DNA from: Anderseniella sp. Alg231-50
GTDB taxonomy: Bacteria; Pseudomonadota; Alphaproteobacteria; Rhizobiales; Aestuariivirgaceae
Direction of reading: 5' to 3'
DNA length: 40,147 bases
Assembly: GCF_900149695.1 (NCBI RefSeq)
Contig: NZ_LT703003.1
Span: 2,196,773-2,236,919, forward strand
Shown here: positions 33,816 through 40,147 of the stretch, piece after piece
Numbering within the stretch: position 1 is the first letter of the stretch
Layout of the letters: every line of letters begins with the position of its first letter
Translations under genes and position numbers: made by a program
Notes under the pieces: model-generated
Seen by the model: only the letters and a program-made list of their open reading frames with translations
What the model was told of the DNA's origin: nothing
Database searches by the model: none

Positions 33816-34631
33816 GTGACAGTGAAAACTGCCAGTGATGGTACCCGTTTCGAAGTGTTTGAAGGCCCGGGCCCGGCGGTTGTGCTGGTTCATGGCCTGG
33901 GCCTGAACCGGCATATGTGGCAATGGCAGAGCAACGCACTGGCCGAACGATATACAGTGATCTCCTACGACCTGTTCGGACATGGGGAAAGCCCGCCACC
34001 GCCGGATACCCCGTGCCTGACCTTGTTCTCCGAGCAATTGCGAAGGCTCGTCGTTGAGCTGGGTATTGCCAAAGTTGCGGTGGCCGGATTTTCGCTTGGC
34101 GGCATGATTGCCCGGCGGTTTGCGATGGATCACGAACCGCGGCTGTGGGCGCTGGCCATACTCCACTCGGCCCACCAAAGGGACCAGGCCGCGCACGACG
34201 CGATCCAGTCGCGGGTTCATCAGGCCCGGCGTGATGGCCCGGCTGCGACCGTTGATGCTGCCCTCGAGAGATGGTTCAGCACACCCTTCCACCGTGACAA
34301 TCCGGACATCATGCAGCAGGTGCGTACCTGGGTCATGGCCAACAGCAAGGAAATCTATCCTGACATCTATCAGGTTCTGGTTGACGGTGTGGATGAGTTG
34401 ATTGCGCCGCCGCGAGCCATTCGCTGTCCCGCCCTGGTGATGACCGGATCAGAGGACTATGGCAATTCCACCGGGATGACCCGTGCCATAGCTGCCGAGA
34501 TTCCATGTGCCAAGACCGTGATCCTGCCGGGTCTGCGCCATATGGCCATGGCGGAAAACCCGACCCTGTTTAATTCCGAACTCCAGCAATTTCTGCACCA
34601 TGCTGAACAGGAGGGGTCCGATGCCGGATAA
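33816..34631 (+). CDS. Alpha/beta hydrolase (RutD-like size and context)
   Basis: The 271-residue hydrolase has VVLVHGLGLNRHMWQWQSNA, SYDLFGHGES, the nucleophile elbow AVAGFSLGGMIARRFAMD (Ser), an acidic residue in MTGSEDYGNS, and the final His in LPGLRHMAMAENP. These residues form a complete catalytic triad. The GTG at 33816, one base after the RidA stop, is the likely start; a longer in-frame start lies inside RidA. RutD, a similar hydrolase next to RutC, helps cleave an aminoacrylate/carbamate intermediate. Here it overlaps the following CoA-transferase by 11 bases. The exact substrate is unknown. Confidence 0.85.
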   Translation: MTVKTASDGTRFEVFEGPGPAVVLVHGLGLNRHMWQWQSNALAERYTVISYDLFGHGESPPPPDTPCLTLFSEQLRRLVVELGIAKVAVAGFSLGGMIARRFAMDHEPRLWALAILHSAHQRDQAAHDAIQSRVHQARRDGPAATVDAALERWFSTPFHRDNPDIMQQVRTWVMANSKEIYPDIYQVLVDGVDELIAPPRAIRCPALVMTGSEDYGNSTGMTRAIAAEIPCAKTVILPGLRHMAMAENPTLFNSELQQFLHHAEQEGSDAG

Positions 34632-35811
34632 TCCAGGTATACTGGCGGGTGTCCGGGTGCTTGACTTCAGCCGGATGCTGTCCGGCCCTTACTGCACAAT
34701 GATGCTGGCGGATCATGGTGCGGAGGTTATCAAGATCGAAAGCCCGGACGGCGACACCAGCCGCAGCAACGGGCCGTACCGCGACGACGACCCGGATCAC
34801 CTGTGGGCGGGTTACTTTGTCAGTCTGAACCGCAGCAAGAAGAGTATCGTGCTCGACCTGAAATCAGCCGAAGGCCGCGACGCTGCATTAAAACTGGCAG
34901 AGGACGCCGATGTCCTGCTTGAGAATTTCCGGCCCGGCGTCATGGAACGGCTGGGGCTGGGTTATGATGACGTTGCCGAAATCAATCCCAAACTGGTGTA
35001 TGCGTCAATCAGTGGATTCGGTAATCCACGCAATGGTGAAAGCCCCTACGCGAAGTGGCCGTCATACGACGTTGTCGCCCAGGCAATGGGCGGGTTGATG
35101 TCGATCACCGGGCCGGATGCGGCGACACCGATGAAGGCAGGCCCGGGAGTAGGCGATATTTTCACCGGCATGATGATGGCCTTTGCCATTGTTGCAGCAT
35201 TGCGGCATGCCGAACACAATGGGGAAGGCCAGTTCATCGACGTTGCGATGTATGATGCGATGGTGAGCCTGTGTGAGCGCATCATCTATCAGCAGGATAT
35301 CGAGGCCGTTTTGCCGGTGCCCACGGGCAACGGCCATCCGTTACTTGCACCGTTCGGACTGTTTCCTGCTTCAGACGGATTTATCTCCATTGGCGTGGTC
35401 GACGATGCTTTCTGGCAAGCTCTGACAACCGCCATGGACATGCCCGGCCTTGCCGACGACAAACGCTTTTCAGATAAAGCGGGCCGGCGAGAGAACGCGG
35501 CACTGGTCAATGATATCGTCAAGGGCTGGACAACCCGCTTTACCAAGGCTGAGCTGGCCACGAAACTGGGCGGCAAGCTGCCATTTGGCCCGGTTAACAA
35601 CGCACGCGATATTATGGAAGACCCCCATGTTGCCGTCCGCGGGATGCTCGCGGAACTGGCTCATCCGATACCGGGTGCAAAACCATGGACTGTTGCAGCC
35701 AACCCGGTTCGGTTCAGCAAAACACCGGCTCCATCCCTCAAGGCGGCTCCGGTACTGGGTGCCGACAATTCGCGGTATCTGGAGTTTTGCTCAAGGAGTG
35801 ACAAAACATGA
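34621..35811 (+). CDS. Family III CoA-transferase (CaiB/BaiF-like)
   Basis: The 396-residue protein is a typical CaiB/Frc-type CoA-transferase: GVRVLDFSRMLSGPYCTMML, GAEVIKIESPDGDTSR, ENFRPGVMERLGLGYDDV, YASISGFG, and AGPGVGDIFTGMMMAFAIVA with the catalytic Asp. It moves CoA between acids through enzyme-bound anhydride and thioester steps. CaiB does this for crotonobetaine and carnitine, so it could activate the substrate here. GGAGG lies just before the ATG at 34621. It overlaps both neighbours, the hydrolase by 11 bases and the flavin reductase by four (ATGA), so all are one translational unit. Confidence 0.9.
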   Translation: MPDNPGILAGVRVLDFSRMLSGPYCTMMLADHGAEVIKIESPDGDTSRSNGPYRDDDPDHLWAGYFVSLNRSKKSIVLDLKSAEGRDAALKLAEDADVLLENFRPGVMERLGLGYDDVAEINPKLVYASISGFGNPRNGESPYAKWPSYDVVAQAMGGLMSITGPDAATPMKAGPGVGDIFTGMMMAFAIVAALRHAEHNGEGQFIDVAMYDAMVSLCERIIYQQDIEAVLPVPTGNGHPLLAPFGLFPASDGFISIGVVDDAFWQALTTAMDMPGLADDKRFSDKAGRRENAALVNDIVKGWTTRFTKAELATKLGGKLPFGPVNNARDIMEDPHVAVRGMLAELAHPIPGAKPWTVAANPVRFSKTPAPSLKAAPVLGADNSRYLEFCSRSDKT

Positions 35812-36734
35812 CCGGCTTACCGGACAAGAAGCTGCTTCGTGCAGCGCTCAGCCAGTTTGCAACCGGCGTTACCATCATCGCGACGAAGGAAGAAGATGGA
35901 ACACCACGCGGGTTCACGGCCAACTCGTTCACCTCGGTGTCTCTTGATCCTCCGTTGATCCTGGTTTGCATAGCCCGGTCCGCGGCCAGTTGCGATGTGT
36001 TCAGCGGTGCCCGGCACTTTTCCGTCAATGTCCTGGCGGAGGAGCAGAAGGATATTTCCGGCCTGTTCGCTTCGCAACGGCCGGACAAGTTCGACATTGC
36101 CCCCTGGCACCCGGGGCAAACCGGCACACCGCTGATTGACGACGCGCTTGCCTGGTTCGAATGTGCCCACCATGACATGGTGGACGCTGGCGACCATGTG
36201 ATCCTGGTCGGCCGGGTTCTGGATTTCGGTCAGGGCAGGGGCCGCCCGCTGGGGTATTTTCGCGGCGCCTATTTCACGCTGGGACTTGAAGACCCGCTGG
36301 TCGATGCCGTCGCCCGCAACACCAGCACCATTATCGGAGCCGTGTACGAGCAGTCGGGCAGTATATTGCTTGAGGTACACCCAGATACTGGCGATCTCGC
36401 AGTACCCACGGTCGGGAGCACCACGGCAAGCGCGAACCTGACAGCCCTCAAACAGAAGTATGATGAGACGCAGCTCAGCACAGCCATCGAGTTTGTGTAC
36501 GCCGTCTTCGAGGACAACCGGACCGGCCGGGTAACAATTTACTATCGCGGCCAGGCTTCGGGTCCAGCACCAGCCGGCACCCAATTTTTTGCCTTTGACG
36601 ACATTCCCTTTGACCGCATCCGGGACAGCGCCATGCGTGACATGCTGGAACGCTATGTCAGCGAGGCGCGCCAGGGAGGATTTGCCATCTATATGGGAGA
36701 CGAGATTGACGGAGTGGTCCGGCCGGTCGGATAG
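35808..36734 (+). CDS. Flavin reductase family protein with C-terminal extension
   Basis: The 308-residue protein has a normal flavin-reductase domain in the first half: LRAALSQFATGVTIIATKEE, RGFTANSFTSVSLDPPLILV, FSVNVLAEEQKDISGLFA and VILVGRVLDFG. It reduces FMN with NAD(P)H and would feed a monooxygenase such as the luciferase-like enzyme at 19571. The last 135 residues (from about TIIGAVYEQSGSILLEVHPD) are not part of a normal reductase. They vaguely resemble a Nudix-type fold, but I see no complete Nudix box. The extension may regulate the enzyme or act on a flavin or nucleotide. It ends the RidA operon. Confidence 0.85.
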   Translation: MTGLPDKKLLRAALSQFATGVTIIATKEEDGTPRGFTANSFTSVSLDPPLILVCIARSAASCDVFSGARHFSVNVLAEEQKDISGLFASQRPDKFDIAPWHPGQTGTPLIDDALAWFECAHHDMVDAGDHVILVGRVLDFGQGRGRPLGYFRGAYFTLGLEDPLVDAVARNTSTIIGAVYEQSGSILLEVHPDTGDLAVPTVGSTTASANLTALKQKYDETQLSTAIEFVYAVFEDNRTGRVTIYYRGQASGPAPAGTQFFAFDDIPFDRIRDSAMRDMLERYVSEARQGGFAIYMGDEIDGVVRPVG

Positions 36735-36794
36735 ACAACAATAGCTGGCGGCGAAACTTAAGCCGTAGATGAGGTCAGATCGTCCAATCCAGTC

Positions 36795-38411
36795 TCATTG
36801 CGCATCCGCCAGGATCAGATCGGAGGCCTTTTCGCCGATCATGACGATCGGGGCGTTGGTATTGCCCGAGACAAGGCGCGGCATGATGGAGCCGTCCGCG
36901 ACCCTCAGCCCCGCGATACCCCGCACTTTCAGCTCCGGGGTCACGACGGCGTTGCTGCCCGTGCCCATGGAGCAGGTTCCGACAGGATGGTAGACGGTCG
37001 TGCCCACAGTGCGGCAGAACTGCAGCAGTTCGTCGTCGCTTTGCACTCCGGCTCCGGGGTCCATTTCCTCTGCCAGAAAGGGTTTCATTGCATCTGCGTG
37101 AAGGATGGACCGCAATTTCTTCAGGCCATTGATGTTGGCAAGGCGATCGACCTCCTGTGTAAGATAGTTCACGTTGATGGACGGCGCGTCGAACGGGTCG
37201 GCGCTGACAGCGTGTATGGTTCCGCGGCTTTCCGGGCGAAGCTGGCAGATCGAAGCCGTGAAACCGGAGAAAGGGTGGAGCTGATCCCCCATCTTGTCGG
37301 AACTGAACAGGATGAAATGAACCTGGATATCCGGTGAGACCAGGGAGGGATCGGTTTTGAAGAACGCCGCGGCATAGCCTGCGCTGACGGTCAGAGGACC
37401 GGTACGGAACAGAGCATATTCCAGACCCAGCTTCACCTTGCCCAGCAATGACCGGGTGGCGTCATTCAATGTGACGGGTTGCTTGCTGCGCAGTACCATG
37501 CGGACCTGCAAGTGGTCCTGCAGGTTTTCCCCGACACCGGGCAGGTGAGAGACGACGGGAATGCCGAGATCGTTCAGGATGTCTGCATTGCCGATACCCG
37601 ACAACTCCAGAAGCTGGGGGGAGTTTATCGCTCCTCCACACAAGATGACCTCTCCGGATGCACGAGCCGATATAGCCGTCCCGTTCCGGGTAAACTCGAC
37701 CCCGACTGCGGTGCCGTTGTCGACTTGCACCCGGGTGACATGAGCATGAGTTTCAATATGCAGATTGTCTCGCGACCTTGCCGGATTGAGATATCCCACC
37801 GCGGTGCTGCAGCGCCGGCCGTTGCGCGATGTCGTCTGGAAGTAGCCGACACCTTCCTGATGGTCGCCGTTGAAGTCATGGTTCACAGGCAGTCCCTGTT
37901 CGACGCCGGCATTGATGAAAGCGTCGCACAAGGGGTGCGTCTCGCGCTGGTCTGAAACGGCGAGAGGACCGCCGACACCGTGCAGTCGGTCTTCGCCGCG
38001 CTGCTGATCTTCCGCACGTTTGAAATACGGCAGGACGTCTGCGTAAGACCATCCGGCGTTGCCCAACTGGCGCCAGAGGTCGAAGTCCTCCTGCTGCCCG
38101 CGTATGTACAACAGCCCGTTTATCGAGCTGGTCCCGCCCAGCACCTTGCCGCGCGGCTGGTAAATCCTGCGGCCATTGAGTTCAGGTTCAGGTTCCGTCT
38201 CGTACATCCAGTTGACCCGGGGGTTCCTGAACGTTTTCGCGTAACCGATGGGGATGTGGATCCAGGGATTGAGGTCACGCCCGCCGGCTTCCAGCAGCAG
38301 AACCTTGTGTCGTCCGGAAGCGGTGAGACGGTTTGCCAGCACACACCCGGCAGACCCGGCCCCCACGATGATGTAGTCATAGGTGCCGATCGATCCTGAA
38401 CCCGTGCTCAT
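36795..38411 (-). CDS. GMC oxidoreductase (choline-dehydrogenase-like)
   Basis: The 538-residue flavoprotein has the FAD-binding loop YIIVGAGSAGCVLANRLTAS, then LLLEAGG, the GMC signature PRGKVLGGTSSINGLLYIRG, ILCGGAINSPQLLELSGIGN, and the active-site segment VYHPVGTCSMGTGSNAVV with the catalytic His. It ends with NTNAPIVMIGEKASDLIL. These enzymes oxidise alcohols; choline dehydrogenase BetA is a close relative. The substrate here may be choline, a related amino alcohol or another alcohol. GGAAGGTGAGG precedes the ATG. It lies on the minus strand, convergent with the flavin reductase gene and independent of it. Confidence 0.9.
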   Translation of the reverse strand: MSTGSGSIGTYDYIIVGAGSAGCVLANRLTASGRHKVLLLEAGGRDLNPWIHIPIGYAKTFRNPRVNWMYETEPEPELNGRRIYQPRGKVLGGTSSINGLLYIRGQQEDFDLWRQLGNAGWSYADVLPYFKRAEDQQRGEDRLHGVGGPLAVSDQRETHPLCDAFINAGVEQGLPVNHDFNGDHQEGVGYFQTTSRNGRRCSTAVGYLNPARSRDNLHIETHAHVTRVQVDNGTAVGVEFTRNGTAISARASGEVILCGGAINSPQLLELSGIGNADILNDLGIPVVSHLPGVGENLQDHLQVRMVLRSKQPVTLNDATRSLLGKVKLGLEYALFRTGPLTVSAGYAAAFFKTDPSLVSPDIQVHFILFSSDKMGDQLHPFSGFTASICQLRPESRGTIHAVSADPFDAPSINVNYLTQEVDRLANINGLKKLRSILHADAMKPFLAEEMDPGAGVQSDDELLQFCRTVGTTVYHPVGTCSMGTGSNAVVTPELKVRGIAGLRVADGSIMPRLVSGNTNAPIVMIGEKASDLILADAQ

Positions 38412-38840
38412 CCTGCCTCACCTTCCGGTCAAAATCCGTCTGTCTGCAAATACGGAACAATCTCCAAAGCCCGCAAGGACCAGCACAACAGCCACTTCGC
38501 CAAGTATGCTGTTTTCCATCTGCGCAAGGAAGACCCGGCGCCACGCCGTCACCTGGAATCATTGCAGGGCTTGCGGGTACAACCTCTACGAAACGCCTTG
38601 TCTCATCTCATATGACCGGGATAAATAGCCGTTATCAACCAGCGAGCGTCACATGACCTGTTTGTTTTCCGCCCATTTTCATGGTGTTGCACAGATGACG
38701 CTAAACTAAGTAAAAACAATATGTTAATTGTGTTCACTGACGCGTTGAGTCAAACTTGTCCGCATCAGTTTGCCTGGGTCCACATGGACATTCAGCGATT
38801 GTAAGATGATGTTGAGACCCAACCGGGAGGAGGAAAATTC
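38412..38840. other. Intergenic stretch between divergent genes
   Basis: No gene family, RNA gene or clear operator was recognised in these 429 bases. The last part, from about 38640, is AT-rich and probably holds the promoter of the following gene. The GGCGAATT motif is absent, so this gene pair may not belong to the same regulon. Confidence 0.5.
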
Positions 38841-39425
38841 ATGGCAATGTTTAACGAGGGTAATCGCGAGCTTCAGGACAAGTATGGCGGACGGGCGGTG
38901 GCGGACCGGATTGTCGAGCTGGTCGAAACGTCGTCTTTTACCGATGAGTTTCGCGAGTTTGTCGAAGCGGTGCCGTTCTTCTTCCTGGCCACGTCGGCGG
39001 GTGACAACACCGATTGTTCCTTCAAGGGCGGGGCGCCCGGCTTTGTGCGGGTAACGGCGCCTGGTCAGTTGGTGTTTCCAGACTATGATGGCAACAGAAT
39101 GTACAAGTCGCTGGGCAACATCGTGAAGAACCCGAACGTGGGCCTGCTGTTCATGAAGTTCGGGGCGGAGGAGGGACAGGGTGAACTCTATCTGAGACTT
39201 CGGGTCAGTGGGCTGGCAAGCGTGCATGACGAGCATCCCGAACTGGCGAACTATCACGGGGCGCAACGTATCGTGCAGGTCGATGTGACCCACATCTTTC
39301 CCAACTGTCCGCGCTATGTGCCGCACATGGAGCAGGTGGCCGCGTCGCGCCACATTCCTGAAGCGGGCACGGAACAGCCCACGCCGGAGTGGAAGAAGAT
39401 ACCGCCAATTGCCGAGTTACTCTGA
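38841..39425 (+). CDS. Pyridoxamine 5'-phosphate oxidase-fold protein
   Basis: The 194-residue protein belongs to the split-barrel flavin-binding group. Clear parts are FVEAVPFFFLATSAGDNTDC, SFKGGAPGFVRVTAPGQLVF, PDYDGNRMYKSLGNIVKNPN, VGLLFMKFG and the late HIFPNCPRYVPHM. Such proteins bind FMN or F420 and reduce or sense small molecules; true PNPO activity is unlikely given the missing C-terminal signature. GGGAGGAGG precedes the ATG at 38841. The gene stands alone between the GMC oxidoreductase and the convergent formaldehyde dehydrogenase, so its role in the pathway is unclear. Confidence 0.85.
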   Translation: MAMFNEGNRELQDKYGGRAVADRIVELVETSSFTDEFREFVEAVPFFFLATSAGDNTDCSFKGGAPGFVRVTAPGQLVFPDYDGNRMYKSLGNIVKNPNVGLLFMKFGAEEGQGELYLRLRVSGLASVHDEHPELANYHGAQRIVQVDVTHIFPNCPRYVPHMEQVAASRHIPEAGTEQPTPEWKKIPPIAELL

Positions 39426-39511
39426 CATGCTGCCCCGGACCGCGTGGCGGGTTGCCACGCGGGTGACCTCGGCCTTTACCGGGCAGGCATCGGCATCAAC
39501 ATAGATGGCGG

Positions 39512-40147
<636 letters not shown>

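Noticed and set aside
38724-39353. 209-codon minus-strand open frame opposite the PPOX-fold gene
   Set aside because: It is antisense to a gene with a strong GGGAGGAGG site and clear fold motifs, and its translation shows no family pattern.

Overview
The window looks like part of an alphaproteobacterial chromosome, probably from a Hyphomicrobiales/Rhodobacterales-like environmental or marine organism. The GC content is fairly high, several junctions are ATGA or GTGA overlaps, and the genes include a TRAP transporter, a BKACE enzyme, a CaiB-like CoA-transferase, a quaternary-amine-type Rieske oxygenase and glutathione-dependent formaldehyde dehydrogenase. The species cannot be named from the sequence alone.

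Region 1 (1-2.8 kb) is rearranged accessory DNA read mainly on the minus strand. A methyltransferase and a PAPS-type sulfotransferase lie between two nearly identical copies of a 162-bp segment. That segment is itself a junction between sulfotransferase and glycosyltransferase fragments. The right copy is cut by the 3' end of an IS3-family transposase. Region 2 (2.8-11.6 kb) is a plus-strand surface-glycan locus: a GT90 enzyme, a nucleotidyltransferase-like protein, a PqqD-like protein, an S24/S26-type peptidase, an HPr-kinase-like protein, a double-GT4 protein, and a GT2-GT61 gene broken by a one-base frameshift. The nucleotidyltransferase/PqqD/peptidase/kinase block resembles tailoring genes of lasso-peptide clusters, and the PqqD-like protein ends in a perfect lasso-leader-type motif. 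No lasso cyclase or B2 protease is present. Region 3 (11.6-13.4 kb) is a gene graveyard with remnants of an IS6 transposase, an amidohydrolase and a Na/Pi cotransporter.

Region 4 (13.4-40.1 kb) is a large catabolic island. A minus-strand operon encodes a TRAP transporter (DctP, DctQ, DctM) and an N,N-dimethylformamidase large-subunit-like enzyme, with a divergent LysR gene. Next come a luciferase-like monooxygenase, a CaiD-like hydratase, an L-carnitine-dehydrogenase-like enzyme, a GlxA/CdhR-like regulator, a dehydrocarnitine-cleavage-type BKACE, an acyl-CoA dehydrogenase, an ADP-forming acyl-CoA synthetase and a solute-binding protein. These are followed by an alpha/beta hydrolase, a Rieske oxygenase with an aldehyde dehydrogenase, and a RidA / alpha/beta hydrolase / CoA-transferase / flavin reductase operon. 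A GMC oxidoreductase, a PPOX-fold protein and a truncated formaldehyde dehydrogenase close the window.

Taken together, region 4 reads as catabolism of a carnitine- or gamma-butyrobetaine-like quaternary amine, possibly released from an amide. It combines a CdhA/CdhB-type beta-keto-acid route with a CntA/GbcA-type Rieske route and a dispersed Rut-like set of parts (flavin monooxygenase, RidA, alpha/beta hydrolase, flavin reductase). A shared motif built on GGCGAATT lies upstream of the BKACE gene, upstream of the solute-binding protein and in the aldehyde dehydrogenase/RidA divergent promoter. It is the best evidence that the island is one regulon, plausibly controlled by the GlxA-type regulator inside it. 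The true substrate is not proved.
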